This document shows positions 8,513-17,500 of a DNA stretch of 64,000 nucleotides, one piece after another; the stretch's first letter is position 1; each line of letters begins with the position of its first letter. A program made the translations under genes and the position numbers. The stretch is from the NCBI RefSeq assembly GCF_900163665.1, contig NZ_FUIA01000019.1, forward strand, positions 434,001-498,000, in the 5' to 3' direction. Below the pieces are notes generated by a model. That model worked only from the letters and a program-made list of their open reading frames with translations, had not been told where the DNA came from and did no database searches. Origin of the DNA: Frigoribacterium sp. JB110. Lineage in GTDB: Bacteria; Actinomycetota; Actinomycetes; Actinomycetales; Microbacteriaceae.

Positions 8513-9112
8513 TCAGCGGACAGCGAGGATGATGCGGACGACAGCGTCGAGCAGAGCGTCGACCTGTTCTTCGCGGTAGCCGCGTTTCACCATGCGGAAC
8601 GCCGCCTGGCGCACTTGATCGGCCTCGAGCGGGGCGCCGGAGCGCAGGAACTCCACCACGCGGTCCGCGACCACGTCGACCTCCGCCGGGGCGTAGCCGT
8701 AGGAGAACATCCCGACCCTGGCGAACCGGTGCCGCGCGGGTCGCGTGAGGTGTTCGAGGATCTCCTGCGCCTCGTCCTTCGCACGATCCACCCAGACGTT
8801 CGCACCGGCGGTGTCGAGCGCGATGCGTCGCTCGCGCGCCGCGAACGCCTCTTCGATGCGACCGAGCGCCTGATCGACGGCCGCCACCCGGAAACCGCGC
8901 TTGACGAGAGAGAAGCCTGCTTCTCTCACGTCCTCCGCGGTGAGGGAATGGTCGTCGCTTTCGAAGGCCGCGCGCGCCTTGGCGAGGAACGCATCGACCT
9001 GCTCGCGGTCGTAGCCGCGTTCGCGTCCCTCCGCCAGCGGAAACGGGAGCTTCTTGCGCCCATCGGGCTGCTCGTGCTGGCTGCCCTGATCGATGATCGC
9101 GGTCTCACTCAT
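8513..9112 (-). CDS. DivIVA-domain repeat protein
   Basis: A 199-aa soluble protein made of short DivIVA-type motifs: GYDREQVDAFLAKA, GFRVAAVDQALGRI, GYAPAEVDVVADRV and GYREEQVDALLDAV. The four motifs form two homologous halves (about residues 25-95 and 125-199), so the gene arose by internal duplication. It lacks the long coiled coil of Wag31. The family (DivI1A repeat proteins) is typical of actinobacteria; the function is unknown, though membrane or pole association is a fair guess. The gene lies 51 bases downstream of cdsA on the same strand. Confidence 0.8.
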   Translation of the reverse strand: MSETAIIDQGSQHEQPDGRKKLPFPLAEGRERGYDREQVDAFLAKARAAFESDDHSLTAEDVREAGFSLVKRGFRVAAVDQALGRIEEAFAARERRIALDTAGANVWVDRAKDEAQEILEHLTRPARHRFARVGMFSYGYAPAEVDVVADRVVEFLRSGAPLEADQVRQAAFRMVKRGYREEQVDALLDAVVRIILAVR

Positions 9113-9163
9113 GTCCGGTCCTCGGGTGTGGTGGGTGGAATGGAGATTCTACGGTGTGCCGGA

Positions 9164-10174
9164 TCACAGCGCGACGAGCGGCGCCAGCGCGTGGTAGAGC
9201 GCGAACGCCGCCGCGGCCGAGAGCAGGATGCTGTCGAGCCGATCGAGCACTCCCCCGTGCCCCGGGATCCAGTCGCTCATGTCCTTGATGCCCAGGTCGC
9301 GCTTCAGCATCGACTCGCCGAGATCCCCCACAGTCGCCGTCGCCAGCAGCACGACGCCGATGATCATGCCCGACCACCACGGCAGCCCGAGCAGGAACTG
9401 AGCGAGCAGGGCGCCGGCGACGACGGAGGCCACCGCCGCGCCGGCGAAGCCCTCCCAGGTCTTGTTCGGGCTGATCCGGGGCGCCATCTTGTGCCTGCCG
9501 AAAATGAGGCCTGAAGCATATGCGCCGGTGTCGGCGACGATCACGATCACGATGAACGCCATGATCCAGAACTCGCCGCGCTCCTCCCGAAGCAGGGCGA
9601 GGGCGAGACTTGCCAGCAGCGGCACGTAGACGGCGATGAATCCGCTCGCCAGGACGTCGTTCATGACATCGCCCGCCGACCGACCGTCGCGGGCGATCAT
9701 CTGCGCGCAGAGGCGCCACACCACGATCGCGGCGACGGCGAGGAAGATCGCAGTCCAGTGCACCCACGCGTCGAGGAAATATGCCGGCAGCAGGATGAGC
9801 ACGACGGCCGCTAGCTGCGGCACGACGTCGACGCGCCTGCCGCCATGCTGGAACGCCCGCACCAGCTCCAGCACGCCCACGCCGGCGCCGAGCACGGCGA
9901 TGATGACGAACAGCGCCTTCACGAAGATGAGCGAGCTCAGCACCACCACGCTGATGACGATCGCCGAACCGATTGCGAGGAACAGGTCGCGCCCTGTGCG
10001 CTCCTTGATCCGTTCGTTCGCCTGGTCGAACTGCTCCTTGGCATGTTCGATCTGGTCGCGCGCGTGCTCCATCCGGTCACGCGCCTGCTCGAAGGGTGCA
10101 CCGTGCGCGCGGTGAGAGGAGTCATCGCGCTCCTCGCGCGACGACGCCTCCCCCTCACCGGGCACCTGCGACAT
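9164..10174 (-). CDS. cdsA: Phosphatidate cytidylyltransferase
   Basis: CDP-diacylglycerol synthase, which converts phosphatidate and CTP to the precursor of all phospholipid head groups in the membrane. The family signature is seen near the C-terminus as KRDLGIKDMSDWIPGHGG and then DRLDS. About eight hydrophobic segments follow residue 65. An unusual cytoplasmic N-terminus of some 60 residues contains 11-residue-like amphipathic helix repeats (EQARDRMEHARDQIEHA and similar). The start ATG lies seven bases after the frr stop, so frr and cdsA are probably co-transcribed. Length 336 aa is longer than the usual 270-290 because of the extension. Confidence 0.93.
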   Translation of the reverse strand: MSQVPGEGEASSREERDDSSHRAHGAPFEQARDRMEHARDQIEHAKEQFDQANERIKERTGRDLFLAIGSAIVISVVVLSSLIFVKALFVIIAVLGAGVGVLELVRAFQHGGRRVDVVPQLAAVVLILLPAYFLDAWVHWTAIFLAVAAIVVWRLCAQMIARDGRSAGDVMNDVLASGFIAVYVPLLASLALALLREERGEFWIMAFIVIVIVADTGAYASGLIFGRHKMAPRISPNKTWEGFAGAAVASVVAGALLAQFLLGLPWWSGMIIGVVLLATATVGDLGESMLKRDLGIKDMSDWIPGHGGVLDRLDSILLSAAAAFALYHALAPLVAL

Positions 10175-10180
10175 CCGAAT

Positions 10181-10735
10181 TCAGACCTCGAGGAGCTCTG
10201 CTTCTTTGAGCTTGAGCGCTTCGTCGATCTTGTCGACGTGCGACTTGGTCAGCGCGTCGAGCTCTTTCTCGCCTCGGGCGATCTCGTCCTCGCCGACCTC
10301 GCCCTGGAGAGCATCGAGCCCGTCCTTGAGCTTGCGGCGGATGCCGCGCACGTGGACCTTCGCGTCCTCACCCTTGGCACGCACGAGCTTGACGTACTCC
10401 TTGCGGCGCTCCTCGGTCAGCTCCGGCATCGTGATGCGCACCAGGTGGCCGTCGTTGGTGGGGTTCACATCGAGGCTCGGCATGGCCCTGATCGCGTCCT
10501 CGATCGCCTTCAGCGCCGTCTTGTCGTACGGGGTGATGATGAGGGTGCGCGCCTCGGGGTTCTGCATGGAGGCGAGCTGCTGCAGCGGTGTCGGGGAACC
10601 GTAGTAGTCCACCGTCAGCTTCTGGAAGAGCTGCGGGTTGGCGCGGCCGGTGCGCACGGTGGCGAAGTCGTCCTTCGCTGCTTCGACGGCGCGCTCCATG
10701 CGCCCCTTTGCTTCTGTCAGGACATCCGCGATCAC
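10181..10735 (-). CDS. frr: Ribosome recycling factor
   Basis: RRF splits post-termination 70S ribosomes together with EF-G. The three-helix bundle sequence is well conserved: [20 protein letters not shown] and the C-terminal [22 protein letters not shown] choose the GTG at 10733-10735 because GGAG lies five bases upstream and the resulting 184 aa match the family; an ATG at 10751-10753 would add six residues. A TAGACT -10 element at 10766-10771 fits an own promoter. It belongs to the conserved rpsB-tsf-pyrH-frr series. Confidence 0.96.
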   Translation of the reverse strand: MIADVLTEAKGRMERAVEAAKDDFATVRTGRANPQLFQKLTVDYYGSPTPLQQLASMQNPEARTLIITPYDKTALKAIEDAIRAMPSLDVNPTNDGHLVRITMPELTEERRKEYVKLVRAKGEDAKVHVRGIRRKLKDGLDALQGEVGEDEIARGEKELDALTKSHVDKIDEALKLKEAELLEV

Positions 10736-10765
10736 GGTGGCTCCATTCGTCATGTTGCTGAGTCG

Positions 10766-10771
10766 AGTCTA
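10766..10771 (-). promoter_or_regulatory. -10 box of frr
   Basis: Minus-strand TAGACT, about 30 bases ahead of the GTG start and inside the pyrH-frr gap. The transcript would include the GGAG site used by the GTG start but would begin too close to the upstream ATG to use it well, which supports the GTG. Confidence 0.4.
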
Positions 10772-10832
10772 CTGGTGCGAACGCGCGGCACGCGCACGCA
10801 GAGGCGCCGCAGCGCGGTGCGGCGCGGTCGCG

Positions 10833-11549
10833 TCAGGACGTGACGCGCGTGCCGAGCTGCTCCCCGCGCAGGGCGCGGGTGACGTTGCCCGCGGGCTCCA
10901 TGCCGAACACGCGCATGTCCATGCCGTTGTCCATGCACAGGCTGAACGCCGTGGAGTCGACGACCTTGAGGCCGCGCTGGAGCGCCTCGGAGTACGTCAC
11001 GCTGTCGAGCTTGGTCGCGGACGGGTCGGTGCGCGGGTCGCCCGTGTACACGCCGTCGACGCCGTTCTTGGCGACGAGCACTTCGACCGCGCCGATCTCG
11101 AGCGCACGCTGGGCTGCGACCGTGTCGGTCGAGAAGTACGGCATTCCTGCGCCCGCGCCGAAGATGACGACGCGGCTCTTCTCGAGGTGGCGCTCCGCCC
11201 GCAGCGGGATGTACGGTTCGGCGACCTGGGTCATCTCGATGGCCGACTGCACACGGGTGGCTGCGCCCGCCTGCTCGAGGAAGTCCTGCAGCGCCAGCGC
11301 GTTCATCACGGTGCCGAGCATGCCCATGTAGTCGGCGCGTCCGCGCTCCATTCCGCGCTGGCTGAGCTCGGCGCCACGGAAGAAGTTGCCGCCGCCGACG
11401 ACGACCGCGACCTCGACCTCGTCGGTCACCTCCGCGATCTCACGTGCGATCTGGCCGACGACATCCGGATTCACCCCGAGGGTGCCCCCTCCGAACGCCT
11501 CGCCCGACAGCTTCAGGAGGACGCGCCTGCGTCCGGTCTCTTTGCGCAT
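10833..11549 (-). CDS. pyrH: UMP kinase
   Basis: UMP kinase of the amino-acid kinase fold, making UDP from UMP and ATP for pyrimidine nucleotide synthesis. The 238-aa protein shows KLSGEAFGG (phosphate binding) at about residues 13-21, [10 protein letters not shown], the UMP-binding stretch [16 protein letters not shown], and TGDPRTDP near the base-binding site. It is conserved in order between tsf and frr. A strong terminator separates it from tsf, so it probably has its own promoter in 11550-11625. Confidence 0.96.
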   Translation of the reverse strand: MRKETGRRRVLLKLSGEAFGGGTLGVNPDVVGQIAREIAEVTDEVEVAVVVGGGNFFRGAELSQRGMERGRADYMGMLGTVMNALALQDFLEQAGAATRVQSAIEMTQVAEPYIPLRAERHLEKSRVVIFGAGAGMPYFSTDTVAAQRALEIGAVEVLVAKNGVDGVYTGDPRTDPSATKLDSVTYSEALQRGLKVVDSTAFSLCMDNGMDMRVFGMEPAGNVTRALRGEQLGTRVTS

Positions 11550-11621
11550 ATGGATTCCTTCTCACTCGGGGCGTTCTCGGCCACTGCTCACGGTAGCCGA
11601 TGGTGCTTTCTTCCGGCCGCG

Positions 11622-11656
11622 AAAAGGGGGCCCGGATCACTCGGATCCGGGCCCCC
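11622..11656 (-). terminator. Rho-independent terminator of rpsB-tsf
   Basis: On the minus strand GGGGGCCCGGATC pairs perfectly with GATCCGGGCCCCC over a five-base loop and is followed by TTTT. It begins about 12 bases after the tsf stop codon. Confidence 0.9.
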
Positions 11657-11668
11657 TGATGTCGTCGC

Positions 11669-12496
11669 CTACGCGCCGACCTTGAAGCGTGCGAAGCCGG
11701 TCACCGTGATGCCGGCGTCCTTCGCAACCTGATCGATCGACAGCTTGTTGTCCTTCGCGAACGGCTGCTCGAGCAGTACGACCTGCTTGAAGAACGCACC
11801 GACGCGACCCTCGATGATCTTCGGCAGTGCGGCCTCAGGCTTGCCCTCGTTGCGCGAGATCTCGGTGACGATGTCGCGCTCCTTGTCGACGTCTTCGGCC
11901 GGGACCTCGTCGCGCGTGAGGTACTGCGGGTCGGCGAACGAGATGTGCTGCGCGATCGAGCGCGCCGTCTCTGCGTCGTCACCCGAGTACGCGACCACGA
12001 CGCCGACCTGCGGCGGCAGGTCCTTGCTGGTGCGGTGGAGGTAGACCTGGAAGGCGTCGCCCGACAGAGTCGCGACCCTGCGGAGCTCGACCTTCTCACC
12101 GATGATGGCGGCCTCGTCGCTGATCAGCTGTTCGACCGTCTTGTCGCCTGCGGGCGCAGCAAGGCCCGCCTCGACCGTCTCGGCGCCGGCTGCGGCGACT
12201 GCGTCGACGACCGCGTCGGCCAGGACGAGGAACTTGTCGTTCTTCGCCACGAAGTCCGTCTCGCACGCCAGCTCGATGAGAGTGGCCTTACCGCCCTGCT
12301 CACGTGCGATGACCAGGCCCTCGCTGGTGGAACGGTCAGCGCGCTTCGCGTTGCCCTTCGCACCCTTCAGGCGCAGGATCTCCGTGGCCTTCTCGATGTC
12401 GCCTTCGGCTTCCTCGAGCGCCTTCTTGGTGTCGACCATGCCCGTGCCGAGCTGCTCGCGCAGGGTCTTGATGTCAGCGATGCTGATGTTCGCCAT
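11669..12496 (-). CDS. tsf: Translation elongation factor Ts
   Basis: EF-Ts exchanges GDP for GTP on EF-Tu. The 275-aa protein has the N-terminal UBA-like domain (LREQLGTGMVDTKKALEEA), the TDFVAKN motif that contacts EF-Tu at about residues 80-86, and two core subdomains ending in DAGITVTGFARFKVGA. It lies 67 bases after rpsB and is followed directly by a strong terminator, forming a two-gene unit with rpsB. Confidence 0.97.
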   Translation of the reverse strand: MANISIADIKTLREQLGTGMVDTKKALEEAEGDIEKATEILRLKGAKGNAKRADRSTSEGLVIAREQGGKATLIELACETDFVAKNDKFLVLADAVVDAVAAAGAETVEAGLAAPAGDKTVEQLISDEAAIIGEKVELRRVATLSGDAFQVYLHRTSKDLPPQVGVVVAYSGDDAETARSIAQHISFADPQYLTRDEVPAEDVDKERDIVTEISRNEGKPEAALPKIIEGRVGAFFKQVVLLEQPFAKDNKLSIDQVAKDAGITVTGFARFKVGA

Positions 12497-12563
12497 GGGT
12501 TGTGGCTCTCCCTCTAGTCAGTTCGTGCGCCTCCGGCGGCCGTGGCCGCCGGAGGCAGAAGAA

Positions 12564-13514
12564 TTACTCGGCTGCGGGCTTGGAGGCGTCGGCCTCGGCG
12601 GGGGCGTCCTCGACGACGGACTCCTCCGCGGGGGTCTCCGTCGCCGGAGCGTCCTCGACAGCGGTCTCCGCTGCAGGGGCCTCTTCGGCCGGCGCCTCAG
12701 TCGTCGCCTCAGCGGTCTCCGCTGCCGGAGCCTCCTCAGCAGGCGCCTCAGTCTTCGCCTCGTCGCCGGCGAGGAGCTCCTGCTCCCACTCGGCGAGCGG
12801 CTCGGCGTCGCCGGCCTCGGGGTTGTGCTTGGCCTGCAGGCCCTCAGCCGCGGCGTCCGCGATGATGCGCGTCAGCAGCGAGACGGAGCGGATCGCGTCG
12901 TCGTTGCCCGGGATCGGGTACTGCAGGTCATCGGGGTCGACGTTCGTGTCGAGGATGCCGATCACCGGGATGCCCAGCTTCTTGGCCTCGTCGATCGCGA
13001 GGTGCTCGCGCTTGGCGTCGACGACCCAGAGGGCCGACGGCGTCTTCTGCAGGTTGCGGATGCCGCCGAGCGACTTGTGCAGCTTGTTGAGCTCGCGCTT
13101 CTTGAGCAGAAGCTCCTTCTTGGTGAAGCCGGACTCCGACGGGTTGTCGTAGTCGAGCTCCTCGAGCTCCTTCATGCGGGCGAGGCGCTTCGAGACGGTC
13201 TGGAAGTTGGTCAGCAGACCACCCAGCCAGCGCTCGTTGACGTAGGGCTGGCCCACGCGGGTCGCCTGCTCGGCCAGAACTTCCTGCGCCTGCTTCTTCG
13301 TGCCGACGAAGAGGACCGTGCCGCCGTGGGCGACCGTCTCCTTGACGAAGTCGTACGCGCCATCGATGTAGGCGAGCGACTGCTGCAGGTCGATGATGTG
13401 AATGCCGGAGCGCTCGGTCAGAATGAAGCGCTTGACCTTCGGATTCCACCGGCGGGTCTGGTGTCCGAAGTGAACGCCGCTGTCGAGCAGCTGGCGAATG
13501 GTGACGACGGCCAT
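12564..13514 (-). CDS. rpsB: 30S ribosomal protein S2 with acidic repeat tail
   Basis: S2 binds 16S rRNA and recruits S1 or the mRNA platform in the small subunit. The 316-aa protein starts [20 protein letters not shown] and has [10 protein letters not shown] and the [17 protein letters not shown] zinc/RNA region. The conserved domain ends at about residue 245; the last 70 residues are an acidic Ala/Glu/Pro tail with repeated AETA and EAPAEEAP units. Such tails occur in actinobacterial S2 but this one is long. The SD is AAGGAG eight bases from the ATG. The 5' leader is long and holds two hairpins. Confidence 0.97.
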   Translation of the reverse strand: MAVVTIRQLLDSGVHFGHQTRRWNPKVKRFILTERSGIHIIDLQQSLAYIDGAYDFVKETVAHGGTVLFVGTKKQAQEVLAEQATRVGQPYVNERWLGGLLTNFQTVSKRLARMKELEELDYDNPSESGFTKKELLLKKRELNKLHKSLGGIRNLQKTPSALWVVDAKREHLAIDEAKKLGIPVIGILDTNVDPDDLQYPIPGNDDAIRSVSLLTRIIADAAAEGLQAKHNPEAGDAEPLAEWEQELLAGDEAKTEAPAEEAPAAETAEATTEAPAEEAPAAETAVEDAPATETPAEESVVEDAPAEADASKPAAE

Positions 13515-13874
13515 GGTCGTACTCCTTGAGTCTCGGCGCCGCGAGGCGCCATCTTGCGGTTGTTGTTCCTGGTGCCCGGCACACGCCCACCCTCATCAGA
13601 GGGACCGAAGGGAGATGTGCCGCGGTCGTCGCCGGGGCCTCGAGTGACCGAGACCCTCGCGAAGACTCGCTGTGAGCACGCGAAGTCACCCCGAACATCG
13701 GGATGCTCCCACAAGCATACCAGGTCGCCTGCCTCAGAACCGCGCCGTTCCGCGGGGTCCGCGCGGGTCGCTGGCGATCGTCCTTCCCCTCACAGGCACG
13801 GGTTCGCCGCGTTCGCCGTCCACAGGGGCGCGCACGGTGTTCCGCTCCCGGATGCCGCGGTGCAGTGTGGGCGC
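13515..13874 (-). promoter_or_regulatory. rpsB leader and promoter region (360 bases without a gene)
   Basis: Reading toward rpsB on the minus strand: a TATGCT -10 candidate at 13714-13719, an eight-pair hairpin at 13687-13705 (CATCCCGA / TCGGGGTG with one G-T pair), and a GGCGCC stem with a TCGC loop at 13535-13550 just ahead of the AAGGAG ribosome binding site. The predicted leader is about 190 bases. Ribosomal protein leaders of this kind often mediate autoregulation, but no known S2 leader class is recognised here. The right-hand part also has to hold the promoter of the divergent M23-like gene. Confidence 0.45.
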
Positions 13875-14516
13875 ATGAGCGGATGGATCTCCAGAGCACA
13901 GCCCCGCATCGGGCGCCCGCGCCGATGGCCGCGCGGCGTCGCCGCCGCCGTCTGCGCCGTGCTGGTCGCGGCAGTGCTGCTGGTCGTGCAGGCATCGCCT
14001 GCGCACGGCGATCCGCGCTCCGACGGCACGGCGGTGATCGCTGATGCGAACGCAACGCGCATCGCGTGGAACGGCGCTGCTCCCGGATCGGTCGGCACGG
14101 AGTCCGTGCCGACCGACGAGCCGTGGCGCTGGCCCACCTCGCCGGTGCGGGTGGTCGCGGGGTTCGCGGCGCCCGCGCACGACTACGGCGCGGGCCATCG
14201 CGGCATCGATCTGTCCGCTGCAGGCGAGGTGCGCGCCCCCGCGTCCGGCGTGGTCGCGTTCTCCGGCACCGTGGTCGACCGGCCGCTCGTCACGATCGAC
14301 CACGGCGGTGGTCTGGTCTCGACTCTCGAACCGGTTTCGAGCCCGCTCTCCCCCGGCGATCCGATCACGGGCGGCGACGCGGTCGGCACCGTCTCATCCG
14401 GCGGGCATGCGCCGCCAGGCGCGATCCACTTCGGCGTGCGCCTGAACGGCGACTACATCAATCCGCTGCTGCTGCTCGGCGGCGTGCCTCGGGCGGTGCT
14501 GCTGCCGTGCTGCTGA
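13875..14516 (+). CDS. Secreted M23-like (LytM) peptidoglycan protein, degenerate site
   Basis: About 213 aa: a basic N-terminus, a signal sequence or anchor (residues about 17-38, ending AHG), then an M23 beta-sheet domain. The first zinc motif is present (HRGIDLSA, HxxxD). The second motif, normally HxH, reads AIHFGVR, so the first histidine is replaced. Similar replacement is seen in the mycobacterial gene next to rpsB, so the protein may act as an activator or binder rather than a peptidase. The start ATG at 13875 has only a weak GTGGG-like site. It is divergent from rpsB and convergent with putA. Confidence 0.75.
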   Translation: MSGWISRAQPRIGRPRRWPRGVAAAVCAVLVAAVLLVVQASPAHGDPRSDGTAVIADANATRIAWNGAAPGSVGTESVPTDEPWRWPTSPVRVVAGFAAPAHDYGAGHRGIDLSAAGEVRAPASGVVAFSGTVVDRPLVTIDHGGGLVSTLEPVSSPLSPGDPITGGDAVGTVSSGGHAPPGAIHFGVRLNGDYINPLLLLGGVPRAVLLPCC

Positions 14517-14542
14517 TCGGCGCGCACCGCCCGAGACTCGCG

Positions 14543-17500
14543 TCAGCGGGCGATGAGATCGCTCGCGCCGCCCGCGGCGACCTGGACCTCATAGCGGCGC
14601 GGGTTGCCGAAGCGGTGCGCCGTGATCGAGACGGCCTGCTCGCGGACGAACGGCAGCATCTCGACGCGACCGGCCGACGTGACCTCGTGGCGGTAGATCG
14701 CGATGTTCGGCTCACCCTTGGTCGCCTCGATGATCGGTTCCGCTGAGCCTCCGATGAGACGGATCCGCGCTCCCGTCGTCGTGAACGACGCGGCCCGCGC
14801 CGCCCACTCATCGGCATCCTCGACGCGCGCGACGACACCGGCCTGCGTGAGGTACTCCCGCACTTCGCCCGACAGGCCCTCAGCGCTCGAGACCGTGATC
14901 GGGGCGCCGATGCGCACGCCGGCGGCGACGACGCGCACGAGCTCCGCGGTGCGAGTTCCCTCGAACCGCACCGTGACGGCCGTCGGCACGTAGCGCAGCA
15001 CGTTCTGCTCGAGCTCGAGGCCCTGCACATCACGGGCCACGCCGAATTCGTCGTTCCAGGCGGCGATGTCGGTGCCGAGCGCTGATTCGAGCCATCCGCG
15101 GTCATCCGCGGGAACGGCAGCCGCGGCGCGGCGCACGGCGGCGTCGCTCGACGCAGCTCCTGTCACGGGGACGTCCGTCCACGTGCCGAGACCGAACAGG
15201 TAGCTCGGTCCTCCCGCCTTCGTGCCGGCGCCGACAGCCGATTTCTTCCAGCCGCCGAACGGCTGTCGCTGCACGATCGCACCGGTGATGACGCGGTTGA
15301 CGTACGCGTTTCCCGCCTGGATCGACCCGAGCCACTGCTGGATCTCGTCGACGTCGAGCGAGTGCAGACCGGAGGTGAGACCGTAGTCGACCGCGTTCAC
15401 GACCTCGATCGCCTCCTCGAGCGTGTCCACGGCGATGATTCCCGCCACGGGCCCGAAGTACTCGGTCATGTGGAACTCGGATCCCGGCTTCACGCCCTCG
15501 CGCAGGCCGGGTGTCCACAGCGCGTCGCCGAGCTGCTTCGGCTCGAGCAGCCACGTCTGGCCGGGCTCCAGCTCGGTCAGACCGCGCAGCAGCTTGCCCT
15601 CGGCCGGGGCGATGATCGGCCCGATGCGCGCGCCCTCGGTCCACGGCATGCCGACCTCGTAGCCGTCGATCGCGTCGAGCAGCTGGCGGTGGAACCGCTC
15701 GCTCTTCGCCACCGACCCGACGAGCACGATGAGCGACGCCGCGGAGCACTTCTGGCCCGCGTGGCCGAACGCCGAGTACGCCGCGTCCTTTGCGGCGAGG
15801 TCGACGTCGGCGCTCGGGGTGACGATGAGGGCGTTCTTCCCGCTCGTCTCCGCGAGCAGCGGCAGGTCGGGGCGGAACGAGCGGAACAGCTCGGCCGTCT
15901 CGTAGGCACCCGTGAGGATGGCCTGATCGACCGACGGGTGCGCCAGCAGCTGAGAGCCGAGCTCACGCTCCTGGAGCTTCACCAGGCGCAGCACGTCGCG
16001 CGGAACACCGGCTTCCCAGAGCGCTTCAGCGATGACGGCACCTGTGCGCGCCGCCTGGCGTGCAGGCTTGAACACCACTGCGGACCCGGCGGCGAGCGCC
16101 GCGAGGACTCCACCGGCCGGGATCGCTGCGGGGAAGTTCCACGGCGGGATGACAGCGGTCACCTTCGCCGAGGTGTACTCGGCGCCGTCGACGTCGGCGA
16201 GCAGCTCGGCGCTGCGTGCGTAGAAGTGCGCGAAGTCGATCGCTTCGCTCACCTCGGGGTCGCCCTGTTCTACGACCTTGCCGCACTCGGATCCCATCAC
16301 CTCGAGCAGATCCGCACGGTGCGTCTCGAGGGCGTCACCGGCGCGGTGCAGAATCTCCACCCGCTCGGCCAACGGTCGCGCGGTCCACGCCTGCGCGGCC
16401 GAGACCGCGCCGTCGATGAGCGCATCGAGCGACTCGGAGTCGCGGATCGTCGCGTCTTCGAGTGCCTGCTCACCGAGCTCGGAGTTCTCCATGCGCGCAC
16501 GGATCCCCGCAGCCCAGTCGCGGTTCACGGCCACGGCCGGATCCGTGTCGGGGACGCCGTGGAACTCGCCCCGCGGGCCATCGGGCTGCGGCTGCGAGCG
16601 GTCCATCACGCGGTTCGGCGTCGGCACCTCGGTCGGCATCATCTCGATCGAGGTGAGGAAGCGGTCCTGTTCCCGCTGGAACAGCCGCTCGTCGCTGTCG
16701 ATCTCGAACACGACCGACATGAAGTTGTCGGAGCTGGCGCCCTCCTCGAGTCGGCGAATGAGATAGGCGATGGCCACGTCGAACTCGTCGGGGTGCACAA
16801 CGGGTGTGTAGAGCAGGAGCTCGCCGACGTCGCGGCGCACGACCGCTGCCTGCTGCGTCGCCATTCCGAGCAGCATCTCGAACTCGACGCCGGAACCCGG
16901 CTCGATGCGGATGCCGCGCTTCTCGGCGAGCAGCTTGGCGAGCGCGATGTCGAAGAGGTTATGACCGGCGATGCCGATGTGGACATGGGCGATCCGCTCG
17001 GGCGTGAGCGCGTAGTCGAGCACCTGCTTGTAGCCCGCGTCGGTGTGCTGCTTCGACGGCCATGTGGCGATCGGCCAGTCGTGGGTCTCCGCGTCGACCT
17101 GCTCCATCGGCAGGTTCGCACCCTTGACCACCCGCACCTTCACGGGCGTTCCGCCGTTCGCGACACGGTGCGCGGCCCATTCCTGCAGACGGATCATGGC
17201 GCCGAGGCTGTCCGGCAGATAGGCCTGCAGCACGATGCCGGCACGCACGGCCTGGAACTCATCGCGATCCAGGATCCGCTGGAAGACGTCGAGCGTCAGG
17301 TCGAGGTCCTTGTACTCCTCCATGTCGAGGTTGAGGAACGTGTCGTTCGCGAGCGCCGCGCGGTACACCGGGGCGAGCGCGTCGACGGCCTCGTCGACGG
17401 CCTGCTCATGCGCCCAGAGGCTGTGCGGGGCGACGGTCGAGGAGACCTTGATCGACATGTAGTCGACGTCATCGCGCTCGATGAGCCGGATCGTGCCGGC

